Shown here: positions 23,267 to 34,665 of the stretch, in pieces
Numbering within the stretch: the stretch's first letter is position 1
Layout: every line of letters starts with the position of its first letter
Origin: Delphinus delphis
Taxonomy: Eukaryota > Chordata > Mammalia > Artiodactyla > Delphinidae
Direction: 5' to 3'
NCBI RefSeq assembly: GCF_949987515.2
Contig: NC_082684.1
Coordinates: 157,185,356-157,249,355 of the forward strand
Length of the DNA: 64,000 bases
Made by a program: the position numbers and the translations under genes
Notes under the pieces: model-generated
What the model was told of the DNA's origin: nothing
The model's input: the letters and a program-made list of their open reading frames with translations, nothing else
Database searches by the model: none

Positions 23267-23500
23267 GGGAGTATGATTTTTTTTTTTTCTTTGTGGTACG
23301 CGGGCCTCTCACTGCTGTGGCCTCTCCCGTTGCGGAGCACAGGCTCCGGACACGCAGGCCCAGTGGCCATGGCCCACGGGCCCAGCCGCTCCGCGGCATG
23401 TGGGATCCCCCCGGACCGGGGCACGAACCCGCGTCCCCCACATCGGCAGGCAGGCTCTCAACCACTGCGCCACCAGGGAAGCCCCGGGAGTATGATTTTT
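23267..23500 (-). mobile_element. Short GC-rich CHR-type SINE with perfect TSD
   Basis: Antisense copy at 23282-23485 with GGTACGCGGGCCTCTCACTG, TTGCGGAGCACAGGCTCC, CAGCCGCTCCGCGGCATG, GGGCACGAACCCGCGTCCCC and CACCAGGGAAGCCCC. The perfect 15-bp TSD GGGAGTATGATTTTT (23267-23281 and 23486-23500) shows recent insertion. The 80-119 codon frames across it are SINE sequence. Confidence 0.95.
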
Positions 23501-23819
23501 AATTTGATCCTAAAATGTACAAGACGGCAGTTCTACTTTAAAACATATAATCCTGATTAGTACAGCTAGTTTTCAAGTCCTGTTTTCTGCTGCTTTGGAA
23601 GCATGTTCAATTTCAGCACTAACTTCTGTGGATTATGCTTGGGTTTCTTTTTGCTTTTACCAGAATTTCAATTCTTAGCTCAATTATTGACTGTAATTTC
23701 CCTAAGGGTGGATTTCTTTCTGTATTACTGAAAAATCAATTTTTTGCTTCTGGATATGAATTGAAAAGTGACTCTAATTAGCTGCCACTAGCAAGAATAA
23801 TAATAATAACTACATTGGT
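23501..23819. other. Unassigned spacer
   Basis: AT-rich; nothing recognised. Confidence 0.4.
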
Positions 23820-23960
23820 AAGTGCTTACATTTATATAGGGCATTCTTTCTATCAAAGGAGGATAGAGTACTTGTCTTGTTTGATGGGGTGATAAACAAA
23901 CTGAATCAAAGCGATCGATTCCATCACCTGGGGTGAAATGTAGTAGCTATTAAATAGTCT
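23820..23960 (-). repeat. Possible MIR SINE, antisense, weak
   Basis: AGTGCTTACATTTATATAGG and the later GATGGGGTGATAAACAAACTG order suggest a decayed reversed MIR. Weak. Confidence 0.35.
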
Positions 23961-24189
23961 ACAGCAGTACAGGATTGAAGGGTGAAACACAAAAAAAGAT
24001 TTCCTTCTTTATCGTCTTATGGAATGTATCTCCGCTGTTAGTAGTCCATCTTAGACTGCCAGAGAAAATCCCAACTTGCTTGTAATAAATTTCATTTCCA
24101 GTCATTTGTGTTCCCACCTTGGATACACTATTAAGACAGAGTGTTGAAATGGGACAAGCGTGGGAATAGAGCCAGGTAGACCTGTTCTC

Positions 24190-24335
24190 TGATTCCATTT
24201 TTTCCACTTATGAGCTTCCCAACTTGGGCCAATCACACAACTTCTGTGAGCAGCATTTACCATCCCCATGTGGTAAATGCAGGATGTGATGATGACTCTC
24301 TTGGCGGAAGTTATAACCATTAAATGATATACAAT
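24190..24335 (+). repeat. Probable MIR SINE with a 10-bp hairpin
   Basis: TTATGAGCTTCCCAACTTGG, GCCAATCACACAACTTCTGTG and a later ATGGTAAATGC region fit a diverged MIR. Within it GCATTTACCA (24253-24262) pairs perfectly with TGGTAAATGC (24271-24280). Confidence 0.5.
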
Positions 24336-24812
24336 ATTCCGGTTGCCTAGTGTATACTTCAGTACTCCACACATGATAATTCCTCAGAGAGGAACGTACG
24401 GAATTGGCATCCAAGACTGAGAGTGGGACTGTGGAGTTTTTTTCCACTTTGTTTGGCTGGTCATTGTCTATATATTTTCTGTCTTACTATTGGTGCCTTT
24501 CTTGGTCTCTTAGTTAGAGAAGAGACTTTTGTTCTGACAATTTTTGTCTACTCCCATTGTAGTTCTGGGGTTGTCACTTTCTACAGTTCCCAGTTGGGGA
24601 TATTTGAGGCATGAAGAAAACCCAGGGGACTTGCTGCCATAGCGTTGATCAGGTTCCAAGGTGCCTAGCTGGGCTTTCTCCACCTGTCACTCTTCTTATG
24701 TCTGTTTCATAAACTTAATGGCCTAGTGTTTGGCTGTACTTAGCAGGAGAAATGGAGAGAAATGTGTCTACGCCATCTTGGTCATGAACGTGCAACACAG
24801 ATTATCTGAATT
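24336..24812. other. Unassigned spacer
   Basis: Nothing recognised. The 63-codon frame 24423-24614 is hydrophobic by chance composition. Confidence 0.4.
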
Positions 24813-25012
24813 AATGTTTTTTTAAGACTTTTTTGATGTGGACCACTTTTAAAGTCTTTATTGAATTTGTTACAATATTGATTCCATTTTATATTCTTGG
24901 TTTTTTGGCCGCGGGATCTTAGCTCCCTGACCGGGGATTGAACCCGCACCCCGTGCATTGGAAGGCGAAGTCTCAACCACTGGACTGCCAGGGAAGTCAC
25001 CAATGTTTATTT
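24813..25012 (-). mobile_element. CHR-type SINE of a distinct tail type
   Basis: The reversed tRNA head (GGGGATTGAACCCGCACCCC, GGACTGCCAGGGAAGTC) joins a different tail: AAGACTTTTTTGATGTGG, CACTTTTAAAGTCTTTATTG and AATTTGTTACAATATTG. The TSD AATGTTT + T/A-rich (24813-24823 and 25002-25012) spans head and tail together, so this is one unit. It differs from both other CHR forms here in its 3' part. Confidence 0.8.
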
Positions 25013-25509
25013 TTGAAAACACATCTCTAAAGTATTTCCCTAGCTTCCTACCTTTATAAGCATCCTGTATAAAACATAATTGAATCTTTTATCATTAAGA
25101 ATAATGCTATGTTGACTATCATAACTGCATAGTATCATAAATGTAGATGCTGGAGGGGATTCTCCCCCCACTATAAGATAAATCCTAAAAGTTGCTTTCA
25201 GATCAAAATAAGGTCCCTGTAATAGTTAACTCAGTTGCTTCCATTGTCCTAAGCTACTGTTTTAATGCAGCCACCTATCCTAACATTATTGGACTTTTGT
25301 ACCTCCTTCCCAATATTCCCCACATGGTTTCCAAACCACTCCACCTTGTATTGATATTGAACTAAAGTCCTAGCTGGCTTTATAAATCCTCACCATCAAC
25401 AACAGAGAACACCTGCCCTTGATGGCTTAATAAAGAAAAACAGGGTGGCATCGTAAAGTTTCCTTTATGGTGTACAATAACCTGGTCAAATAGAAAGCAT
25501 TTTCTATTT
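25013..25509. other. Unassigned spacer
   Basis: Nothing recognised. Confidence 0.4.
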
Positions 25510-25750
25510 AATCCAATTCATTTTTGTCGAGCACTATAATAAGCCAGGCACTGAGCTGCTAGGGACACAAAGATGAATCAGATCCTCCCTCCCCAGGTTG
25601 CTTATAGCAGAGGGAGGAGGAGGCGGTCCCACCCAGTAAGGACAGGTAGAGATGGCTTGAGTCACGCTGATGGGCTGGGAGAAGGGGGATGGGGAGAGCC
25701 GCTGACTAGAGGTGACCTTTGAGTTGGATTCTGAAGTATGAGAAGAATGT
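25510..25750 (+). repeat. Ancient interspersed repeat, L2-like
   Basis: CGAGCACTATAATAAGCCAG, GCACTGAGCTGCTAGGGACA, AAAGATGAATCAG and GAGGTGACCTTTGAGTTGG follow the order of a common old mammalian repeat that I place with L2. The name is uncertain. Related pieces lie at 41440-41920, 52600-53260, 60300-60690 and 62540-62700. Confidence 0.55.
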
Positions 25751-27284
25751 TTTTGTTTCAGTAAAGGGAGAGAGAAGAAAATACAAGCAGGAGCACAGGG
25801 GCTTGAAAACACCCAGAGAAGCCCAGTGCTTGGCACAGTGGCTGCTGCACTGGGTACTCCCAGCAGATACTCACAGAGCGTTTGATTTAAGTTTGCATGG
25901 TGAACAGGAGAGATAGGAGAAAGTTAAAGGACTTCTGTGAAACATTTCTTCTATGTCATTTTCTATTTTATTAAGTGCCTTTGCTGTTTGATTTCTTTTC
26001 GCCTGCCTCTGGTATGCAGTGATAATATATGCACATTGCAAACTCCACAATGTGAGAATTGACTCTTTTAGGAAAGCATCCCATCAGTAGGCTTCTTTCT
26101 CTTTTTAAACAAAATAATCATAAGAACACGAACTGGTTAAATTACTTTGCCGCCTCTAAATGTGGAATCTAGTTGAGTTCTGGAGGGGAAAAATAATTGA
26201 TTGCCATAACAAGGTCTACTGCTAAAATGAACATATGTTGTTCATAATGTCACTTTCTAAATCAATGAAATTATCATTATAGAACATGTCGACAAATTAG
26301 ACATGTAAAGTGCCGGCTGTATGTGGGAGAGATGTAACTTGGCTCCATAAAAAGAAAATTAAACAATAAAATATCAATGACAGATGTAGTTAGCTAAAGG
26401 TTTTGAGGTTTAAATACCAATTTGTGGGAAAAAAATTGTGCAGACAAACTGAGGGTACCAGATAAAAATACCAGTCTTCGCGGGAGAGGAAAATTCAGTC
26501 TTTTGATCAGATGTTCTAAGACCTTAGCTGTGCCCTTTATTTAACAGATGAGTCTACAGCCAAATTCCTAACTTTTCCAAATTCAAATAAGGTAGGTTAG
26601 TAGTGATAAAAGAAACAAAGCTAATCAAATAATTAATTCATGTCTCTGATTTGAAAGATACAGTAGATTAGGTTAGATTGGTGAAGCCATGTTCTCCAAA
26701 CCAGGGCTTCTTCAAGTGGAATTTGTCTTATGTTTCATTCCTTAGAAAGCAACATGTCAAAAAACCCCCACAGGTTCCAACCTATTTCTAGTTGTGGTTA
26801 ATTATTCCTAACAATAACAGCATCATGGAATTATATGAGTCTTAAAGATAAGTATGAAAAATAACACAATTATTGATGATAAGCTTATTGTTATTACTAT
26901 GTTACTACTATTACAGTAGTAATAATAGTAAAATAAGTGAAAATTAATCATCTTTTGTACTCCAGTTAATCATCTTTTATACATTGGTTATTCCTCGTGG
27001 GTCTCAGACTTTCAATGTCTGTAGCTGGAAAATAGATAGACCCAAACTTTTCTCAACATTGAAACCTCGGACAGAGTAATGGCATATAAACAGTAGAAAA
27101 CACTTGATGATGGGCTTTACAAATCTTCAGCATCCTGTATAGATTAAGACAGGAAACATGACATATACCAAGAGTATAGAAATATTTAAAAATTGCAACA
27201 TCAGTGCAATTTACTAAGGGACTTCTCCAATCTCTTGTGAATCCTCTACTTTTTCCCTCCTCTATGTCCCCAATCTTACGAATC
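25751..27284. other. Unassigned AT-rich sequence, about 1.5 kb
   Basis: It contains an AT-rich imperfect palindrome at 26894-26930. No named repeat or gene. Confidence 0.4.
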
Positions 27285-27368
27285 AAGAATGGGTTCATTA
27301 TTCTGTCTCCTAGTGTTTAGCACAGTACTCTGCACTTAGTAGTAATTAAATAAATACACGTTGAAACA
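27285..27368 (+). repeat. L2 3'-terminal fragment
   Basis: TCTGTCTCCTAGTGTTTAGC, ACAGTACTCTGCACTTAGTA and TTAAATAAATACACGTTGAA match the L2 end (...CTAGCACAGTGCCTGGCACATAGT...AATAAATATTTGTTGAA). Confidence 0.55.
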
Positions 27369-28019
27369 ATGTACAGATGGTTAGATGCAGAAATGAAAGA
27401 AGAAAGTTTAAAATATTTCCCAAGTGAAAGCCATTCATCCTGTCCATAAAATAATTCTGCCTCTGCATGTGTGAAGGTTGTAATCCTGGCCCGCATACAA
27501 TTGAGAGGGGCCACTTGGATGGTAATTCCACCAATCAGTTGTAAGGGGACGTGGCCTTCGTCACTACCAGGCTGGCCCAACTGGTTGCTATTGTGAGACA
27601 CAGCAGAGCGTTCTTGCGCTCTCTCAGCTGCTCTATCAGCCTGAATCCCAAGTTAATTATAATAAGCAGAGTCCCCAGCTAACCTGCAGATATAACACAT
27701 GAGTGAGAAACAAGCTTTTCTTATTCCAAGTCCCTGAGATGATCCTGGTTGGTACAACAGGTAAAGATATAATATTCGGCTACTAATATTTCCCAGGAAA
27801 TGTTGCTGCTCCTATTAAAATGCCACATGGTATACATCTTTGCAATCATCTCAACTTCACTCCCAATCTCCATCACATTCCCAAACTTGTTCCCAAAGGG
27901 ACAAGTTTGATTAAACTTTAAATATTGCAGTAGTCCATACCTGAAGATTTTCTTCCAGAGGAAAAACTCTTTTCAGAGTGGGCTACTACTAAGGAGACAA
28001 GGATGACTCCACAGAAAAT

Positions 28020-28021
<2 letters not shown>
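27369..28021. other. Unassigned sequence
   Basis: The frame of 94 codons at 27317-27601 (-) has no domain. Nothing recognised. Confidence 0.4.
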
Positions 28022-28059
<38 letters not shown>

Positions 28060-28078
28060 CGCACACACGCACACACAT
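28022..28078. repeat. (AC)n microsatellite with ACGC variants
   Basis: A pure AC run followed by three GCACACAC-type variant units. Confidence 0.98.
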
Positions 28079-28835
28079 CTAAGCAACTTCGTTCACTATC
28101 TTCTTAGCCAAAATAGAAAAGTAAGATGATATTCGTAGCTGGATTACCATGGTCATTCAGGTAGATATTATTTTCTGGAATTTTCATGTCTAATGTTGTT
28201 GAATGGATGGTTCCATTATATTGCACACAATATAATTAATAGAAAAAATGGCAGTTATATAAAGTAGGAAGCAATGAGGATCTAACATAAATGACATTCC
28301 CTTCTGAAAGTTGTGGATAGAAAACTTCCCCAGCATCTGTTATGGAAATATGGAAACTGATATTTTTAAATGCAGTGTGAAATGTAAAATAAGAGATAAA
28401 ATGTGGTGAGTCCATATTTGAGGATCCATGCTTGTCAAAATAACACTTCCAAAAAGAAAATCATTTAGAAAGGTTACCCCTCGGAATACGGCCACCAACA
28501 GTGCTACTTTCAATAACTGGTGTATTTAGTATATCCATACAACCTTCAACCCTACCAACCTACAACCCCAAGAGGAAAAGAAGAAGAAATGTACCAATAC
28601 AAATAGGTAACCTTCAGACTGAGTGAAAGGAGGCATATTTCTGCAGGCAGTTTGGTATTGGGGAGCCCACCCCTAAACTCACCATAGAGAGAAAGAAGTT
28701 ATGATGGGGATCAATTAGCTGGCAATGGAAATTAAGAAGGAGACATCAAGCAATAAGAAATGTGATGTTGCATAGAGTAGCTGTCTCCTGGAAGTTAACT
28801 CTAGGACCGTTTTCTTTATTTTAAAGAGTAGTGGG
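28079..28835. other. Unassigned sequence
   Basis: AT-rich; nothing recognised. Confidence 0.4.
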
Positions 28836-28935
28836 AGTTCCCTGGTGGTCTAATGGTTAGGATTCGGTGCTTTCACCGGGGTTCAATCCCTGATCGGGGA
28901 ACTGAGATCCCGCAAGCCATGGGACGGGCCAAAAT
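28836..28935 (+). mobile_element. Short CHR-type SINE, nearly only the tRNA-Glu head
   Basis: TCCCTGGTGGTCTAATGGTT, AGGATTCGGTGCTTTCACCG and GGGTTCAATCCCTGATCGGG follow the tRNA-Glu sequence very closely, with box A and box B recognisable. GAACTGAGATCCCGCAAGCC and a short A/T-rich tail follow. It is not a tRNA gene: the SINE body follows directly, the CCGC part of the anticodon arm is deleted, and there is no T-run terminator at the proper place. Confidence 0.85.
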
Positions 28936-30240
28936 TTTGTAAAAATAGCATTAGAATACAATCCACTAACAGTTCATCAAGCGATGAAGACCGCACTCTT
29001 CAGGGAGAAGGAGTGGGCCTAAAGGATGCTTCAGAACCTGCATTCTACTCGCTCACAAGTACAGTCCAAGCCTAGGCTTATTCCACCTGCCAATTTCTCT
29101 TAAGAGATTTACTATTCTTGTTTAGATCTGCCTATAGCACGGCCATAATCACATCCGTAATTTATATTTTTTTCTTCAAACTTTCCCTCCTTCTACCTGT
29201 CAACAGAGATAAATATTCCGTCTGCAGTCATCAAAGAAACAAACTTTAAACATGTAAAGAGAGTGTGCCCAGAAGAGGCAGCAGAAAGGGGACAGCCTGT
29301 GGAATCCTTCACACCTGAGACCTTAAATCCATCCAGGGATGGCCCCAGATTTTATGGGACCTAAAATTTAAATTGGTAGACACTTTTTAAGAATGATACA
29401 AAAAACAAAAGTAAGTCTCTCTTGAGAACAAGAAATCACAGGAAATTAGAAATTTTATAAAACCTTAAAAATCCAGAACAATAACATGCATATATTTATT
29501 AACAGCTGTTTAACATATCTCAATGATACCCTTTCTCCTGTATGTTTTTTGGCTGCATAGGCTTTAATCACCTTTGATATGATAAATAATCTTGTGTTCT
29601 TTTTAATGAAAAAAATGGAAGGGTAATTCCGTCTTCCAGAATGACTGACCAGACACTGATGGTGATTGTTATTATTACTGTGAGATCTTCCAACTTCACA
29701 ACTCGTCATTGGTAATAGCATACACACGTTTAGGATTGTTGTTAAATTTGGGAGAAACTCTTCAAGCTTCTTTCCTATATGAACTGTGAGATTTGGAAGA
29801 ATTTTCTATAGCAGAGCTTCACAACTGTACATGTCACATTTTGTTTTTCTCCCCACCTCCCACACAATTCCGGTGCAGGGTGCTATCAGGACTTATTTAT
29901 GTCACAACTGGACCTCCGCGCCAGCATCATCATGTCACAGTGCTAGCTGGGTTGGCCAGGTGGGCATAGGAGCAGCCCCGGAAGCCACTCCTAATCCAGA
30001 GCTGGCAAACTTTTAACCCAAAACGGAAGTAACCATCCACATAAATATATAAACCGCAACGTAACATCCCCTTAGCTAGAACCCAAAAATCTGTGGGGAA
30101 ATATAATGGAATACCATTATCAGGAGGGGAGGTATAACAAATGAGAAGGGAATATGAGTGGGGAAAATCCAGCTATCTTAATCCATTGGGATCATAACAT
30201 CTCACTTTTTAAATTTTTTACAAATTTAGGACACTTTATA
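28936..30240. other. Unassigned sequence, about 1.3 kb
   Basis: Frames at 29455-29727 (-) and 29786-30016 (+) lack domains. Nothing named. Confidence 0.4.
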
Positions 30241-30355
30241 ATAGGGTGACCAACCATCCCAGCTTGCCCAGGACAGTCCCAGTTTTAGCACTGAAAGTCC
30301 TGCATCCCAATAAACTCATTAGTCTCAGGGCAACCAGAACAGTCTGTCACCCTAT
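30241..30355. mobile_element. Small DNA-transposon-like element with 10-bp terminal inverted repeats
   Basis: Termini ATAGGGTGAC (30241-30250) and GTCACCCTAT (30346-30355) are perfect reverse complements. The inside carries CCAACCATCCCAGCTTGCCC, GGACAGTCCCAGTTTTAGCA and CTGAAAGTCC. The sequence matches an old mammalian MITE I have seen, but the family name is not certain. No clean TSD was seen. Confidence 0.6.
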
Positions 30356-30489
30356 CTTATAAACACATTTCTGGAGCACCTACCAGGGCCTTGGAGGGGC
30401 CATGTGAGGGAGGGCTGTGGAGCTCAGCCTCGTGGTCCACCAGCCTCGTGGTCAATCTAACTCTAGTTCTAGACCTTATCCTGAGAGTT

Positions 30490-30632
30490 ATCAGGGTGTG
30501 ACATTCGGCCATTCATTATCTTCTGAGTTTCCTTCTCTTTTAACAGTTGTAAATTACGGTTGCTTGAGAGGATTGTATGAAATTATAAGCGTCCTGCACA
30601 AAGTGGGAAATCAACCCTTGGGAATTATTGTT
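30490..30632 (+). repeat. Probable MIR SINE, sense
   Basis: TTCTGAGTTTCCTTCTCTTT, then TTGCTTGAGAGGATTGTATG, AAATTATAAGCGTCCTGCAC and AAAGTGGGAAATCAAC in MIR order. Confidence 0.5.
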
Positions 30633-33449
30633 ACAGACTATTTTTAACATCGGGACCCAGATGATTTCCATGGTTACTTGTCTTCAATATTTTAATGTAA
30701 AATCAGTGATGAAAAATTAAAAGTTAAATTCTGAATTTAACTTTAAGCCAACTTTTCAGAATCTCATCCATGTCATATTTTATGAACTATTTCTATGCAG
30801 CCGTATGTTATGAAAAAAAAGTCACAATTAATTTCCTATGAATTAGCAACTCAGAGAGAGGAACAGTGATGTGCATTATACCAAAAACAACTTTGCAAGT
30901 AAAACCTATGGAATTAGTAGTTTGAAACGGGACCTCATGAGAAACAGAAAGAATTATCTGGAAGAAAACTAGAGTTGAAGACAGAAGAATATCTATTTCA
31001 TTTTACACTATCAGCATATTCCCTTGATAATTTCAGTGTTTAATCACCATGGCATCCAATAAGTTTTTTCTTATTTTTAACTGAACTCTATTCTGCCCTA
31101 ACATGGACCCACTTGTCTTATTTGCATCCTTGTGGTGATAAAAATAAAAAGGTCATCATTTTCCTCAGAATATTTCACATCGTTGTGGACAATTATTGTC
31201 CCTTAGCCTTTCCTAGTCAACGTTAAACAACATTGTGTCTTTACAGCATTTATGAGAGAGAAGCAGTATGTCAGCTGCAGAATAGCTTACTTGACACTAT
31301 CTTTTCTGTGCCTAATATTCAATAATACTCAATACATGCTCAACCGATAGCCAATAAACACCTTCTAAATGAATACGCCAATAGCTCAATGTGTGAATTA
31401 AAGAGGTCACCAACTTCAATGGACTTCATCATTCTCCTCTTGAAAATAAGGAAATTAGATTGTCTTGAGCACTCAGTCCAGCCCTGAAATTCTGCCATCT
31501 TAGAATCTATTTTTTATTCTTCATCCTGGATTCTTTCTGAGCAGCCAAAACAAGATACGGTTTGTATATTTGTATAAAATAGGATCTGGCCCAATATACC
31601 GGCAAGGCTTTATCCTTGCCTCTTTTGTTATTTTCCTGTAAATGTTCAACAGACCTGCTTGCTTTTGAAATAAAAGTGCTAGGAATGTAGTCCACCCGAG
31701 CTCAGAATTATTTGCTGCTGAGATCATTTCTCTTCATTTTTACCCATCTCCTGTTTTTTGCATACCTGGTTACAGAGATGTATCAAGAACGTCAAATTGG
31801 CAACATTTGAATATCTGTAGATCAGCCCCTGATAACAGTTCCAGATAATGCAACTTAAGAGAAATATATTGGGGGTTTTGTTTGCTTGCTTGCTTGTTCG
31901 TTTTGGTTCACAAAGCCATACCTATATGGTGAGATGATGGAGTTGGCAGCCGCGGGAGATGCTGGGGGCGGGGTGGGGGGGGTAGAGGAAAAGAAAAAGA
32001 AAACCTTCAGGCCCAGTCTTGTCAGCCCTCTTAGTGGCCAAAGTATGCTGACCATCAATTTTGCAGGATTCAGTTAGTAAGGTGATTTAATCATTTTTCA
32101 ATAGGAGATCACCAAGACCAATCTGTTCAGTAGTTTCATGTGAGTGTTGACTGATAATTTCAATCATGATGATGTGGTACCCTGACATACCAGTTTCTAA
32201 TACGCTTAGGAATTGAAACAATCACTGTGCCTTCCAAATGGCACAACTTAATCCCGCAGAGAAAATGACTCAAGTGGGATGAGCGACCCCTATCTGTGTA
32301 ATTATAAATTATAAATAAGTAATTAAAGATTAATTCTAAATCTCAGTAGGCCCTAAGATGGATGGGCCATCTGGTTATTCCTGAGATGCTTAAAAAGCAT
32401 TGGTGCTCATATGTCCCAATCAATGATAAGACCTTGTAGAGAGAAAAAATGCAAGAAATCTCAGGGCTTGTCCTTTGATATATTTATTTATTGGTCCCAT
32501 CTAACTATTCCCTAAATGTTTAAAAAGTTTTCTGATGGGTCTGTTTAATGGCTTATATACTGTTCCTATAATTCTTTTTAATGCTCATTTTTGAAAAGCT
32601 ATGAAGATTTAAGAGATTCTACTACTTTATATCAGCCCTTTGTCATCCCAAGTGTGATAAACATCTTTGTATGAAGAATTACTAAGTCACACACCAAAAG
32701 ATAGATCTAGTCTCTCCCAGAGAGTGATCTCTGAACAGCTCTACCCGATGTTCCCTTATTTTCTCCTTATCCCGGGCAACATATTTGCTGCCAGGATTCA
32801 AAACCAGCAGAAAGCTGTCAGCTGTCTGGGAGCTGTTACTTTCATCTCCCCACTGTCCTTCATTTCAATGCAGTCCATTGTGTACAGCAGACAAGTCTGG
32901 GTTCATTAGCAGAGTCATTCAGAAAGCCTTCAGCAGCGGGGAGGTTCTTCCCGTCCTCTGCCCCTTCCATCTGCCACCAAGCACCCACCTCCCCACCCCC
33001 CAAATAAATCATCCTGGCACTCCCTCTCCTCCTTCCAGTTCCCAATTCTGCATTTCCCCACCTGACAGCAAGTCAGATTAGCATAAGAAAGAATGGTAGA
33101 TCATCTGTCAAATCACCTTTTTATGTGGATGACCTCAAGCCAAGGTCAATAGAGAGTCAGCTATAATCTAATGGACCATTTTCAGAAATGAAATATGGCA
33201 CCCATCACATGAAGCAGATCAGGCCTCTCCCCTGCAAACCAGTTTCCAGGGCCTCCCATGACACTGGGAAGAAAAAGTGAGCTCTTCACACCCTGCACAG
33301 TCGGTCCTCTGCCCACCCACCAGCATCCTCTTAGACCGCACTCCCTCACCCCGGCTACGCACAAGTGGTATGAAGAAACGGCACGCTCTCGCTGATACAG
33401 GCTGGTGGCACTAGGAGTTGCCACAGATATTCTGGAGATCTATTTTGCA
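30633..33449. other. Unassigned sequence, about 2.8 kb
   Basis: It contains a (TTGC)n-like run near 31885-31895, a G-rich tract at about 31965-31985 (GGGGGCGGGGTGGGGGGG) and a C/T-rich part at 32950-33060. Frames up to 98 codons (32785-33081) have no domain. No gene or repeat named. Confidence 0.4.
31960..31985 (+). other. G-rich tract, possible G-quadruplex motif
   Basis: Runs of G (GGGGGCGGGGTGGGGGGGG) give four or more short G-tracts in about 25 nt. Structure potential only; no function shown. Confidence 0.6.
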
Positions 33450-33852
33450 CTATGTGTCAAAAGCCTTGCTCTACATATTCTTTGACCCAGCAATTTCACT
33501 TCTTGCTTTTTATCCTAAAGAAACAATCAGTACACATGAACAGATCAATGTTCTAGGTTAGAATGCATTGCAAGGTTCTTTACAGTGATTGAAAGTTGAA
33601 AACCCTCTCTACGTCTACCAGAAAAGAAGTTGGTTAAATATACAGAAATTCATTCATATTTCTGAACCCATTAAAATTTGTCTCCTTAAATGTGGAATGT
33701 GCATTGTGACTTCCTTCTAAAGAGTATAGTATGGAAAAATGGGGAAAAGAATACTTTTACAGTGGAGAATCCTGATAAACAACACCCTAGCTAGGTGATA
33801 AATGTCGGTATCAACATGTTGATTTAATCATGTTGTTGTTGGTGGTGGTGGT

Positions 33853-33920
<68 letters not shown>

Positions 33921-34665
33921 CTTGACATGATGGTATGAAGATGGCTCTTTACCACTACAACCTTCCTCCCAGAAGTCCATTACCCCAATCTTATCTTGAG
34001 AACAATATCAAATTCCAATTGAGGGGCATCCTACAACGTACCTGAATAGTACTTCTCCAAATTGTCAAGGTCATCCAAAATAAGGAAAGTCTGAGAAACT
34101 GTCAGTGTAGAGGAGCCTGAGACATGACAAGTAAACGTAATGTGTCCTGAATGGCATCTTGGAACAGAAAAAGGAAATTGGGTAAAATCTTTAAAAATCT
34201 GAATGAAGTATGGACTTTAATAATAATGTATCAATATTGGTTCATTAATTTTGGCACAGGTATCGTACTAATGTTAATAGTAGGAGATGTTAATAGTGAG
34301 AGAAACTGGGTGTAGAGTATATGAGAAATTCTCTGTATTCTTTTCTCAATTTTCCATAAATCTAAAACCCTTCCAAAAATTAAAGTCTATTTAAAAGGGG
34401 AAGAAAAATGAGGCTGTAGGTGTATATGTAGTTACACAAAGTGTGTTACTAATTTAATTTTAAGTGAAAAAAGTAGATCATCAAACAGAATCTAGTGATT
34501 ATAACAAAAAATATATATACATGCACATGTATCCATAGTTTATATATCTATAGAAAAATCTGAACAAATGAACATTAACACATTAACAGTGGGGTGACAG
34601 GTGATTTTTTTTCTTTTTTGCTTATTTTCCAATTTTTGACAATGAATACTTAAGTATTAAAATTT
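33450..34665 (+). mobile_element. Old L1 3' UTR blocks, likely one L1 inside another
   Basis: 33450-33665 (CCCAGCAATTTCACTTCTTG, GAAGTTGGTTAAATATACAG, GAACCCATTAAAA) and 34400-34660 (TTTAAGTGAAAAAAGTAGAT, AACAGTGGGGTGACAGGTG) read as the two halves of one L1M/ME 3' region. Between them, about 33666-34400 is a different L1 3' end (GCATTGTGACTTCCTTCTAA, TTCCAATTGAGGGGCATCC, AGGAAAGTCTGAGAAACTG, TATCAATATTGGTTCATTAA) with its own A-rich end. Both are in sense orientation. A large microsatellite sits inside the inner element. Confidence 0.65.
33832..33918. repeat. Compound microsatellite (GTT/GGT)n(GT)n(AT)n
   Basis: Three adjacent motifs: GTT/GGT triplets, about 10 GT units, then about 20 AT units. 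It grew inside an L1 3' end. The long AT run can extrude as a cruciform and is likely unstable. Confidence 0.97.

Noticed and set aside
23201..23560. 119-codon frame
   Set aside because: Contains the CHR SINE; same translated SINE peptide as at 4047, 45530, 55196 and 59835.
26894..26930. AT-rich imbricated palindrome (TTACTACT/AGTAGTAA and outer TTACTAT/ATAGTAA)
   Set aside because: Low-complexity TTA/TAA-type sequence; expected by chance at this composition.
28838..28905. A tRNA-Glu gene
   Set aside because: The cloverleaf is incomplete and the sequence continues into a SINE body and A/T-rich tail.
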